In this document: positions 1 through 12,100 of the stretch, one piece after another | Position numbering within the stretch: the first letter of the stretch is position 1 | Layout of the letters: each line of letters opens with the position of its first letter | Source: Haemonchus contortus | Taxonomy: Eukaryota; Nematoda; Chromadorea; Rhabditida; Trichostrongylidae | NCBI GenBank assembly: GCA_000469685.2 | Contig: LS997566.1 | Span: 17,427,545-17,491,544 of the forward strand | DNA length: 64,000 nt | Reading direction: 5' to 3' | Position numbers and translations under genes: made by a program | Notes under the pieces: generated by a model | What the model saw: only the letters and a program-made list of their open reading frames with translations | What the model was told of the DNA's origin: nothing | Databases searched by the model: none

Positions 1-366
1 GGGAATCATACGAGAACAATTGGCATCAGCTGCAAGAGTGAAGAGTGGTCCTGGTCAAATGCTCAGGTCCTGCTCGTGCTGTTACCGATAATTTCGCTAG
101 TCATTGCTATGGTAAGTGTAAGATGTAACTTTCTGGGTTTGCTTTGGCTACGTATTAGCTGAGTAGTGGTACTACGCTCTTCTACTACATACAGTCCGAT
201 GAGTGTGTTCGTTGTGTTTGCGTCTTCGTTGTGTCTGCGCAGCCCACTGCAATTTTGAGATGGACCGTGCAAGGTTTTTGCGCTTTGAATTATTTTTTCC
301 GCGCGCGTCCTACTTATGTATTCCACTGGCTGCTTTCATAGTCCGCCAGCCGGCGAGCCGGCGCGC

Positions 367-472
367 CAGCCGGCTGACGTAAAACGAATTAGTTCGTATG
401 TAAGAAATTTACGTCTGTTGCATTTTATTTCACGGGTTCTGATCGGTTCAGTTCGTTTTATGTCAGCCGGCG
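367..472. repeat. Inverted repeat, MITE-like
   Basis: The arms at about 367-389 (AGCCGGCTGACGTAAAACGAA) and 450-472 are reverse complements with one or two differences, separated by about 60 bp. The region just outside is GC-rich and itself repetitive around CCGGC. It is probably a remnant of a short foldback element. Confidence 0.5.
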
Positions 473-569
473 GATCACGGAAGCAGCCACTTAGTGTGTC
501 TGTTGGTGTGTTTGTCTGTGCATGTGTGTGTTTATCTGACCGAAAATTCGTAACTCCTGTCCCAGAGGA

Positions 570-960
570 CCTGGAGCATTCAAATTTGGTAGGAGTGCAG
601 GCGGCGAAATGGTGGGGTGGGGGTCTTCCATGGCAGATGGCAAGACTAGACTCCGCGTACAGAGGGCGGGGTTCGTGCGAAACAAATGATTGAGCGGAAA
701 TTCATAGCTCCCGTTCCCGGCGGCATAGAGCATTCAAATTTCGTAGGAGTACAAGAAACATTGTGGGAACACTTATAGTAGGTGGCGGGACCAGACTCCG
801 CCCAAAGTGGGCAGGGCGTGCGCGAAAGCTGGCGATTTGGACCTGAGGCATTCAAATTTGCTGGGTGTTTAGGCATCAATATGGGAAGACTGAAGGTAGG
901 TGATTGGATTAGACTCCACCCAAGGGAGGGTGCGTGCGTGAAAATTTTTACTTTGAATCT
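570..960. repeat. Diverged tandem repeat, about three units
   Basis: The motif CATTCAAATTT recurs at 577, 731 and 849, and AGACTCC at about 648, 793 and 911, each followed by G-rich sequence with GGGCGGG or GGGAGGG and GTGCGTG-like strings. Spacing of about 118-154 bp indicates a diverged minisatellite of roughly 130 bp. Long open frames here look like repeat artefacts. Confidence 0.5.
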
Positions 961-1250
961 GGGTGACCATCTCGAAATTGCCATTGGCCTCGCTCGACTT
1001 GTGCGGCGTGACCTAGTTTCATCGACGATAGGAAGGGACGTTCCCTCTAGTATCCTCCGTAGGCGCATATGTTTGGGAACTCATACCGCACATATGTAAT
1101 ATTTTGGAGGTGTTGCAGCGTGAAATTTTAATGAGAATTTTTGACGGCTATCGAAAACAAAGAAATACATAATCATGGATTCTAGAGTATCAATTATTAG
1201 GCGCATGGACTGGCCAAGAATGTTTTTTTTTTGTGAAAAGGTTATTGTAG

Positions 1251-4200
1251 TCCGGCGTGAGCCAACGGGCCGATTACAATGTTATCAAAGTGGGGTTTGC
1301 GATAGCTATGCAGAGTAGTGTGGGACTGCTGTTCTATCCCATGTTTGACCTTTTGAATATTTTGAACCATCTCACTACGTTTTGTTGACGACTTCTTTTT
1401 AGCCCGCGTACAGCCCGTCTTGGAGTAATAGCAACTGTTACCACAATTACGCATGCTCAGAACCTTTCTGGATTTTCATGTCGTTCAACCACATGTTCAG
1501 TAATGTTGGGTACATGCTGTGCTCCATTGTATTTCTTGCGTTTGTGCATATGAGGAAAGGAAAATTGACGGTGAGCTTATGTCCAATTTCAACCCCATTT
1601 TATTCAGGATCATGCGTATGCCTGCTTGTACATCAACTGTTTTTTGCCATTGTAGCCTGGTAATGGAACGTATAACAATCATGGACTGGAAGTATGTATG
1701 GGTCTTTCGTTGTTGTGTGAGGCATTTGCAAGTACAGTCTATCACATTTGCCCCAATTCCACCACATATAATCTAGGCAGGTTTTTCGTTTTTCTTCTGA
1801 AACGTAGTCGTCTTCATATATTTAGCCTACAAAATGGCTTATGACTTGCGGGAGCCAGTTGCCATTCACGTCGGAGCTTCCATCGTACCAATCGAGTCTG
1901 CCTGTCGCCAAATTCTTCATCCCTTCAAGCTCGGCCAACAGTTTTGCCTGTTGACCAAGCTTGAAGGGATGAAGGATTGTGAATTGCAAGCCAGGACAAT
2001 TCTACATTTCATTTATCCATCAGCCAAAAAAATTTTTGAGGTGCATTGAATTGTTCAAGGATTTATTTTTTGAAATAGGGACAGCAGTCTATGAATATTT
2101 GGGTGACTTGAAGAAGTGCAACACAATGCACGTGGCTGCAATTACCCAAGCCTTTCGCTTTTTATCGCGCCTGCTTCCCCGTTTATGGGTATGCTCAAAG
2201 CTAGCTGTAATCTTCTCATCCACACATTGCGAATATTTTTAGCAAATCAATGATAAGAAAATGTGTGGATTGTTTGAACCATTGCGATTTTCTGCTTTGC
2301 TCACTTCAAGCCCTTCAAAAACTTATTTCTCGAAAGCAATAATTGAGAACTAATGGTCATAAAGGTGGTGTTTAATAAATGTTGCTGGAAAATATATCAA
2401 AGTTTTCCAGACACACCTTTCATAGAGATACTTTGCGTGCTTATTATTTTGAAATTATATGGGAATCGACGTAAAACAATCAGCGCTCCAATAGCTAATA
2501 TGGCTGCAGTATTTATGATATTTGCGGACAGCGTTATCACGGTGAGAGATTGAAAATCTTTTTCTCTTTCGGTTCCGTTTAAGCCACGGATCTCCTTCAC
2601 TGGAGGTTCTCTCTCGCTGAAAGATCTCTAGTTAGATAGTGACGGGGTTACGTCAAGCGACCCCAGGTGGCAGGTAAGGGAGTAAATCGCGTACCAAAAG
2701 GCAATGGTACTTGCCCAGAGGCGGACGTGGATTCAATTAAAGCACTCTGCTTCTGCTGTGTTTGATTGATATACCATCTATATCCTCGCTGGTGTATCCA
2801 CGTATATGTGTGTGAAGAGTCTGCGGCTGACATCCTGCACATCTGCTCAACTATAGGTTTGCAGGCGAGTGACTACGATATGCCCTGTAGGCAATTCAGG
2901 GCCGCGTCCAAAATTATAGCTCCTTGTCCACCCTAAAATAGACTAGGACTAGTTGTCTATCGGGCGTCAACCCAGTCCCCATGTAAGAGCCTGGGAAGCT
3001 GCTCGTGGATACTCTTACGCCGAGTCCCAGTAATATATGTGCAAGTAATATATGTATTTGGGTCTCATTCTTCCGAATCTGAAGTATCCATGTGGCAGCA
3101 TAGGATAGGCCCGCTCAGCAGGGGATGCTAAAAACTCAGTGGCAAATCAACTAGTTCAGAAGGAAAAGGGCTGAATTGGAGATCCGCACTTTCAACGCAC
3201 GAACGCTTGCATCAGAAGCATGTATCAAAGATATGGTGCAACCTAGGGAAGATCAAATACGAGGCCATCGAAGAGAGCGGGACGGGAAGATCGCCTGCTG
3301 CACACCGTTTCAGAGAATGGAGAAGAGCTGTTTTTTGGAACATGCGGAAGCAGGGAGTCGGCGGTGTGGGTGTGCCAGTCAATTCCCACTTGGCCATGAA
3401 CAGCGATTCGTACGAAAACGTGACAACCCAAATGACGTTTGCGATTAAAAAATGTGGCCCAGCGCCGGCTCCAACATTCATGTTGCCTACGCTCCAACAA
3501 CAAGCTGCGGATAAAAGGAGCTGGAACATTTTTAAAATCTTATATGGGCTTGGAAAGGCTCTTTAGAGAGCACTACTCCTTTAGGGTCACCGTCGGTGAT
3601 TCCAACACCAAAATCGACGTCAGAAGAACGGCTGTAAAGCTGTATATCGGGACTCATGGACAGTACGGGATGAGCTGGGTCCAATACCCTCTGATTGTGA
3701 GTTTTTCATGTCGTCCATCCTCACCATTCATGGTAATTCGCAGTTCTGGAATCCCTCTCATTTGCAGTGAACTTGGGAGCCACCTGGTCCATAATAAAAT
3801 AGATTACATTATCTTTAATCGAAAGTTTTGTCTGACTGACCTCGCTGTTGTTCTGAAGTTTCACACGGGATCGGACTACCGTCTCCAGCGCGCTAGATAT
3901 CCTTGAGAGTGTGGAAGGAAAGAGCTCTTACAAATCAGAACTTCTGAAGAGCCTTCCACCATTTATTGTCAGAACTTTAACTAGTCTCTTCTCGCGGTAC
4001 CTGTCGGAATGCAAAGTGCCCACGTCGTGGAAAGCTAGCAAGGCTGAGTTGCTGTATAAGAAAAGAGATCCCGGCGATAGTGACAACTATCGCCCAATCT
4101 GCCTGCTTTCTGTAATCTATAAATTTTTCACCTGAGTTATCCTCAACAGGGTTGCCAGAATACAAGTTGAAGTTGAAGGACGGTCATGTGAGCAAGCAAG

Positions 4201-7200
4201 ATTTCGGGGTTCGCTACTCTTCGAGTAAATGATTTTTCTTGTGAAGAAGGGATATTGCAGGGCGATACCATTCCTCCCAAATATTTCAACGCCACTATCG
4301 AGAACACCATGCATCATTCAGAATGAGAAGGCATGGGAGAGAAGGTCGAGGGCCACTGCTTACATCACCACCGCTTTGCAACGACGTGCTTAAAACACCG
4401 AAGATCGAGCAGGCAGAACTAATGATAACCGAATTTGACAGCGCTGATGGAAAAATCGGCTCGAGGCTGAACTTAATGAAGATGATGTTCTTGAGAAACG
4501 GATTGGTACCTGATGCTTTCTTTACGCTAAACGGAAAGCATATGGTAAAGGTTCCAGCTAGGTGTATCTAGGTGAACACGTCAGCATTATGGACGACCCT
4601 GCTGTGCAGCTGAGCAACGGGAAATGCGCGGCGTAGGGAGCGTTTAATAAACTTGAGGGAGTAGTCAGGATGACGAAGAACATCTGGTTCCACGCTTATC
4701 TTTTCGATCTGATGTCCTTCCTATTTTGACGTAGGCCTTGTAGACTTGGATTCTACGGAAGTAGGATGAACGTGCTGTCAGCGTCATTGGTTGTGTTCAG
4801 GACGTTGTGGGAATTTTCCTACACTCAAGCGCAGAAGAAAATCCGGAGTTTCGGGCTTCATCGAAGAAAGGAGATCAGGGATACCACGCCAAAAAATTAA
4901 AGTCAGATGGGTCGAATACATGCGTCGAGAACACCGTTGGATCAGTGCGGTCAATGACCGGATCACTGAAGACGTTAAACGAACACCAGGACTGCCGCCA
5001 GGACGATGGTGAGAATTTAAACAGAGTGCTGAACGAAAAAAGTGTTATGCCTCGTGTTCTTCGATTGAGGGCGATCAACTGAACCTCGCGACAGCGACGA
5101 ATAGAGTCGTCACTGGAAGATATTAATTATCAATGGGACGAAAGATGATACAGGTGATTCATTTTGAGCACATCAACTTTGTACACTTCGTTTATTACTT
5201 TTCTTCATATTGATCATTACTTGCTGTTTTTCGAGTATCCCAAAATACTTTCTGATGAGAGTGTGACGTACACTTTTTTCAGATCTTTGCCCAGAGATCT
5301 CTAACACATTTTCTGGTTATCATATGCTCGTTCGTTCTGATATTGTTTGGTGTTCATGAAGTTTTTAAATCAAGTTCCTCCGGAGGTAATTAAGTTCCTA
5401 AGATTGTTTAGGTTCTGGAACTACTTTGAAATATTGAAGTTTTCTAGAGTTTTCAAAAACACGTGATAGCAGTGTGAGCAAGAGATGGTCAATAATTCTT
5501 TCATTGGGAGTCGTAACCCTGAATATTCTGGTGGTTGCTACTATTATTTTGCCACCTGACCGAATTCAACCTAACCAAATCTTAACAATAATTTGTCTGA
5601 CCAACACTTCCTTGTACTTTCTTTACTACATTTTCATGAAGGTGAGCAAGTTTTCCCTTAACTTTCTCTTTTTGCCATCTTTTGCGCCAGTGCTATCCGC
5701 ATCTGTAAGTACTTTTGTACTGCATATTATGGTCTATCACTTTCATGACGTCGCAAATCGCGTGGTGCAATTCGACATCCTGCAGCGCACCAGCGGGAAG
5801 CCGTGCTCTAATCGACGGTAACTGACAGCTGCCGCCCTTTGAGATTCAAATTAAGGAGAATGCTGGAAGTGCGGGAAAGTTATTGAACAAGTCCGGCATT
5901 CATCATTCAATGTCTTCGCTAAATCGTTGTCCCGCGGAGCACAGTCTCTGGAGCTTGGTCGTCAGTATGAACCCACGTTGCGTCAATGTCTGAGGAGTAC
6001 GGTAGATTGGATGCCATCTCCATCTTACGCGTCATCCCCACCCCTGTTTTACCGACCATTCCCATCTATTTCCTTTTGTCTCATTGCACTTCTCATCTCG
6101 TTTCGATCGCATACATGTCGTACTTACTGACTAGTATGTCGTGTCGTAATGGTCGTTTACATGAACTTGTGCAGATGTGATTGTGATTTGTATTCGACTT
6201 ATACTCGTAACATCGCACGTAAACTTCATTCGGTTCCATTTTTAGTCATCTGTTTCATCCTGCAGTTTGGGAGCAGTTGCAATGGGGCAAGGGTTTTTGT
6301 TCCCAACCGTGGCAGGATCCAGTACATCACAGTCTCATAGTGTACAGGTGCGGCGCTTCCCCCACAGGAGTGTGGCCCTTACGATACCCGCATTCTGCCG
6401 CGGTCCAGGAGCTCCATCCTCCGATGCGTCCTCCTTTGGGGCACTGGCTGCGACACGTTATATGTCTAGTATTATATACCCCAAAATTATCATGAACTGT
6501 GCCTTTAAATTGTAATCAAATTCAAGTATTTCACTCAGTGAAAAAAGTGTAGTGGATGGCCACTGTCACTTAGTGCAAAGCGCGACAAGCGGCCAGTGCT
6601 CGAATCGCCAGCTCTGTTTAGTGAAATCGGCTGATTAACTTTCTGAGAATGTGAGTGGTGCCGTATCCGACGACAACGGAACGGGGTAGACGATTGCTGT
6701 AGATTAATTTCATCAAGCGAGAAAGCTGTAGCTGTATCTGTAGAGATTCAGAGCAAGCACAAGAAGTTTCTCCTGAGGCTTCAAGATTTGCTGCTCTTTT
6801 CAAATAACCCACCCATGGTGCACGAAGACATTTCTGCTGAAAGGCATTTTTGCCATCAGCGGGTCACAATAACGGAGAATTTGCGCAGTTCTGGCAGACA
6901 TGCCATCATTCTACTTTGGAATTATAATTCACATTTACCCAATTAATTCATTGATCCGAAGCGAATGGGCTAGAGGCAATCGTGATATTTTATAGTGGCA
7001 GCTCGGAGAACAGTCGTGTAGATTTTCTCGTGTATGCTCTGCGAGTGCCGCCGTTCTTTGGATGACGGCTCTCTATTTTTTATTCGCCGACGAGACAGAC
7101 TGGGCAGTATGTTTTCCAATTTTCATGTACATGGTTTCCGTTTTTCTTATGAATGAAGTGACCGGAAAATCATTAAAGTAGAAGTTAAAGATACAAGATG

Positions 7201-7485
7201 GAAAAAGTTGAGCTTTTTCAGTGATCAGCTAAAATTCTAAATATCAGATCGAGACAATTTCTGAACTTATAAAACTTGGAATAGGGTAAGAAACTAATTT
7301 CTGTTCAGCTAACACCAGCTCAAAGTCGTGCTCTTAATCGCCCATGTGTCGTTCTGTCATTTTACGATTACCATGATCTCTGGCATATCACATCCGCACT
7401 GGCTTCGCTGATGACATTGGTTGCACTGTCAACCATAGACGATGCCGTATCTGCACTGCCTACAAGCCTATTAACAGTGTTTTGA
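1251..7485 (+). CDS. SID-1/CHUP-1 (SIDT) family transmembrane protein, C-terminal part, multi-exon
   Basis: Exons inferred from splice signals and phase: 1251-1342 (tentative), 1414-1570, 1656-1776, 2411-2541, 5283-5385, 5448-5641, 5691-5704 (microexon), 7022-7106, 7309-7485 (stop TGA). They join to 357 residues. The family is multipass and handles dsRNA, cholesterol or lipid. Blocks matching it are CYHNYACSEPFW then FNHMFSNVGY; a segment ending STVYHICPN; LDTPF followed by a membrane helix and LKLY; PPDRIQPNQ then LYFLYYIFMK; TPAQSRALNR; and YDYHDLWH close to the C-terminus ending TVF. The putative zinc/CREST-hydrolase residues are S109, H113, D124, H321 and H325 of the joined piece. The intron after 1776 has a GC donor. 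An RTE lies in the 2542-5282 intron. Upstream exons (ectodomain) were not found. SID-1 and CHUP-1 subtypes cannot be separated here. Confidence 0.87.
1911..1978 (+). ncRNA. Candidate miRNA-like hairpin in a SIDT intron
   Basis: Inside the 1777-2410 intron, 1911-1931 pairs with 1958-1978 over 21 bp with a single G-U pair. After one C/A mismatch, two G-C pairs and another C/A mismatch, the stem continues as a 6-bp helix (1936-1941 with 1948-1953) closed by a 6-nt loop, UUUUGC. Length, loop size and near-complete pairing are those of an animal pre-miRNA. I do not recognise the mature sequence. A short transposon-derived inverted repeat is the main alternative. Confidence 0.45.
2650..5165 (+). 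mobile_element. Degenerate RTE-type non-LTR retrotransposon
   Basis: The stretch 2650-3175 resembles an RTE 5' leader. An AP-endonuclease remnant follows at about 3176-3900, with broken-frame matches such as IRTFNARTLASEA near its start and KIDYIIFNRKFCLTDLAVV near its end. The reverse transcriptase remnant (about 3905-4300) has YLSECKVPTSWKASKAELL and NYRPICLLSVIYK. The C-terminal domain remnant runs to about 5160. Frameshifts and stops are numerous and the palm core is partly deleted, so the copy is dead. It lies in an intron of the SIDT gene in the same orientation. Ends are approximate; no target-site duplication was identified. Confidence 0.82.
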
Positions 7486-9187
7486 ACTCACTTTATTTGT
7501 TCATTTTATTAACTGCTTTTCTTACGTGCTTAACTATTCTCTCTCCACTTATTGCTATTTTTTAATGTCTCATTTTCTTTATCCTAACAAATTTATGGGA
7601 AGATTCTGTTCACCACATTACTACCAAGCATTACTCAAGTAAGTTGCTTCTCAAGGGACGATTTAAGTAGCGAAACCTTAAACAAGTAAATTCGAAAAAA
7701 ATTATATACTCGAAGAAGTAAAATTAGATTTTATTAGATTTTTCTTCAACAATTGCAATCAGGCAAGAAAGTTGTCTACGGCCTCTTCATGCCGCTCAAC
7801 CTCAGATGTCAGGAACACGGTGATACTTGTGTCAAAAGTCCGGTGAAGGATTGCTTTATATAACGGGGTTATCGTTCATACCGAGATCTGGATAATGAAG
7901 CATTAATATTTTCTAGATTTTTTGATCCTCTTCTATCTTGATTTGTATTTCTCTATCGCTTTACTCATTGAAGAATTTGTATTTCTCTATCGTTTTACTC
8001 ATTGAAGCCGGTACTTTTTCACTTTGGAAACTTTCTTTACTTTGGATTGTAAAGTATAGATAGTATGAATAGTTCCTTGAGTGCTTGTACACCAATTGTT
8101 GAAAAGAGTGAAATGGGTTGCTGACGGTAAATTGGCAGTAATTTTGAAGGTTGAGTAACCGACACGTCGCCTGAGTTGAGAAGTATGCTTCGAGGGGTAT
8201 GCTTCGGCAGCGCAACGTAACTGCTTCCAAACCAGGTAAAAATACGTGACGCAGGTTCGCTTCGCATTATTTCCAGTAAAAGAATCGCAGAAAGCGCAAG
8301 AGTAAAACTGAGAAGATTGGCATATTAGATGCACATTCGGTGTTACGGATGGTAATGCGGAATGGACGTCGAGAAGGGACTCTTCGAACTCAACCCTGTT
8401 CTAATAGAAACTCACAACTTACACTATTCTACGTACCCTTTTTTCCACGTTTGCACGGATTTCTAATTTGGATAAGTACTTAATGATTTCAAAAGATTGA
8501 TAATCAATTCGCCGTGTTCAGTTGTTGTGTAAGAACAAAAAACGACAAGTCTATTGCTTTTATCAACTAAGCCCCTTTGTAAGATGCGCCACACATTCGA
8601 TTTCTATTCAGAGTCGTAGCGAGATGTGAGTGTAGAATGTCAGTGTGGTCTACTCAATGGCTGAAGGAGGTCAGCATGGGTGTATCAGTTTTTTTTGTCT
8701 TAGAAACAGTCTGATAAAAATTAATCGACCCCGATTAAATGGTGAACTTGGTTGGCCTGGTCGGCTACCAGAGTAGCGTTCGATTGCGATCCGATATGAG
8801 TCAGCAGACAAACGCAAAAATGGGAACCCACCTATAACGCACATGCACTTTGTGACGGACCATCTCCTTACTTTTTAGGAATACCAAGCCTAGGAACACC
8901 TGAACAGAAATATGAAAGCAGAATGGGGACGATTGGCCATTCCACGACCGCGCGCACTTCTGGCTTAGTTTAAGGGACTACTGTCGAACTACTACATTCT
9001 CCTTTGGTGCAATACTTGAAATTTGCTGATAATGAATGAAATTATCAAAGTCCACCCAATCAATATTTGTTCACAAGAGTAACAACGGCTTTTAAAATTT
9101 ATGCAGCACAATGAAGATAGTAACAATGAAATGACCGAGGCAAAGATGTATAGGCATGAGTGGGGAAAAATGATGCTTATCCGAAGC
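7486..9187. other. Intergenic between SIDT gene and first kinase gene
   Basis: No exon is recognised. The only structure seen is a 34-bp unit repeated twice in tandem (7941-8007). AT-rich sequence follows the SIDT stop codon. Confidence 0.5.
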
Positions 9188-12100
9188 TTAAGAATGCTCA
9201 GGAAGATGCCATTTGTGCGCTGATACCGTTTCCTCGACTATGCTATGAAGTCTGGCTACCATTTCCTGTACACGTTTTTCGTCATCTGATTGACCTTTGC
9301 GAATGACACCAGTTTGTAGCCAAAGTCCCACTGCGAACACCGTTTGGCCAGAGATGAAGGGTAGAGTGCGATGGTAGTCTTTCTAAAAACAATTTTTTAG
9401 AGATACCGACCGTTTATTTAAAATTGGTTCCCTATTTGCACTTCATAATGTTAGAGGGTAAGAGGAAGTAGTTAGATGAATAGCCAGCTCTTAGCAGAGC
9501 GTCTCTGGATTAAAGAAGGGTCAAAGCTGATGCAAGACTAACAGAATTGAAGGTTAGTTGGTGCTCACTGCAACCCCACCGAATCGCGGTGGACTATGCC
9601 AAAATCAACATTTCAGGGTAAAAGGATAAACGATAAAGTTTTGGACATTGGTCAAATCCGTCTGAGGGTTGCGCCCACGCATTTGACTCCCATTCGGAAT
9701 CGTAGCGGCGTATTGGATACGTATATGGCCTTACTAAGACTTTCGGCAGCTAGCCTACATATTAGTCAGTATTTTTAGCCTCCTAGACGAGTTTAGCACC
9801 AACCATCTGATGGATGAAGGCTTCGTTGGCCTGAGCGAATATTGGTCTGGGATTCGAACCCATGACCATGCGCGTGTGATAGTGCGCCTCTTGCCTTTAA
9901 ACCACACCGCTCATTATCATTATATTGTTGTCAAAATCAATCGCAACTCAGAATATATGAAAACTCTTCAAGAATTGCGTGCTTGTGATAATTTCCATTT
10001 GAAGGCACCAAATTTACTACATCGTTGGTTCTCAAATGCAGATTGTCTGCTGAAAAGAAGCTTCGGGAGATGCCACCCATCCACTCAGTTCCAAGTTTTT
10101 ATCAGTTGGTCTTATTTTTAATTTTCTTGCATATAGATTCAATATTTTCTTCTTTGACTGCTGTGGCATGATGTGACGAAAGAACATTATTATGGTAGAG
10201 TCTTACGCTAATCTGCTCAGAAAATGACATGCTCTATGATAAACGCCATCGACGCTAACGCGACTTTGACGCTCCGCACTCAACGCTCAACGCTCTACGC
10301 CCAGCACTGTACCCTAAAAGCGCCCTATTAGTTCTATTCAACGCGCCCTACTTCTTGTTTATGATTTTCAAATTCGAAGGACAATAATGATGACCTGTGA
10401 CTTAGTTTGTCTGCTCCAATCCACTCACCTTCGAGACTGACCCATAAATTTGCATAAAAAAGATTCACCTCTAGATCATCAAAAGGGAATGGCATATTTA
10501 TGCCCTTTTCCGTTAATTTTGTTTGCATTTTCTTGTAATAGTATTCCAATAGAGGGCGAGTCATCCTTTTCCTTCTCTCCACAGTGGAGCACGTAACCAG
10601 CACCCGTAGAAGATCCTCTGTCTGAAATTCGGTCCCTGCGGTTTTTTGCTTAATGTGAGGTAGATTTAGAAACAAATCAGATTTCTCATCTCGTTTTTGT
10701 ACAAAAGGCTTACCAGTGAACCAGAATGGCACAGTGACCAGTCGATAATTGCTGCTAGTTCGTCACCTCTCCAAAGAATATTTGCAGTCCACAAATCACC
10801 ATGAACGTAGGTTCGAAGAACTCCTACAATAGTGCTGATCACGATCGACGAGCCTTTCCGATTACTCGTTAAATATGTTGTGATGCTTCTAGGAACAATT
10901 TCTTCCTAGCCGTCTCTGCTGTGCGATTCATACTCTTGTGAAGAAGGATTTTCAGACGTGTAGTAGAGCACTTACCTAGGGATATAGCGAGACATTCAGT
11001 TGCTCAACTTTGCTTTGGATTTCTCGACGAATTCGAACAAAGGTACAAGGTACGGGTACAAGGAGCATTTCCAAGGGATCGGTCAATGTGTGATTCAATC
11101 TTACCTTTTCAAACAGTGTTGCTGTCTGTTTCCTCCTAGTTTTTAGCCTGAATTCAAGGTCGTGAGCGGTACCTTTGGGGAATATCATTGACTATAAAAC
11201 TGACTCGGATGTAAATGCGAAACACTACCTTCCTACTATCTCTACAGAACGTAGGGGTGGCTAGCTCTGCTCCAGTCAAATGTACTTTGAGAACGGATTA
11301 AACGTACCTTCTTTTTTGTAACGGTTTATTTCATCTATGAACCACATTTGATTCCGCGTATAGTTGTCATGCAACAGCGTAAGTCCACTTTTCAGCTCTG
11401 GGTTCTGTGTCATGAAAAGTCCCCTCATCAATTCGTACATTTCCACGTACTGTTTGTAACTTTCGGTCACTCCCTAGGAAATCATGGATTCATACGATTA
11501 CAGTCATTGTAGTAAAGCTTTTCTCGAAGTGAAGCTGCAACGTGGCTCTCGCAGTAACATGGTACCTTAGCTTCCATACCAAGTGGTTTCCAATCGTCAT
11601 GTGTGAAGCAATACACGTGCAGTACAACGAGCTGATCGACAACTTTGTATAACTGAAGGAAATAGAATAAATTTACCCCTAGAATTTCACTTATACTACA
11701 TTACAATCATGCAAAGTACGGTCCGATATTAAGAGGCAAGCGGCCACGTTTTCACAGATTTCAGACCATCTGCAGCAAGCAGCTAAAAATCGGTGGTAGC
11801 CATTTTTTGTGACAGTTGTATCTCACCAAGATAAGCCCAAATTAAGCTTCTGGCTCGGATACTTAGGCAAAATACTACTTCCCTAATAGCCCTACAGGAA
11901 CCCTGTTGAATAGTTGAGAACGGCCTGGAGGGAAGTCGATTAGGGCATGAATTGTAGGCTACAGAATTCGAAAACTTAAAGTGGCCGCGTCATCAATGAC
12001 ATATCGACACAAACCTGCTCGTCATTGAATCCATCTACGAGATCATAAACTTTACTCGAGACGATATCCTCCATAAGGATGCAAGGCATCACCGACGAGT

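Noticed and set aside
1..1250. Search for the missing 5' exons of the SIDT gene
   Set aside because: Only diverged tandem and inverted repeats are present; frames here do not match the family's ectodomain.
1403..1413. Alternative acceptor at 1402/1403 for the second SIDT exon (adds PAYS)
   Set aside because: It keeps the downstream frame but its phase does not fit the upstream exon 1251-1342; the acceptor at 1413/1414 fits, though the upstream exon itself is tentative.
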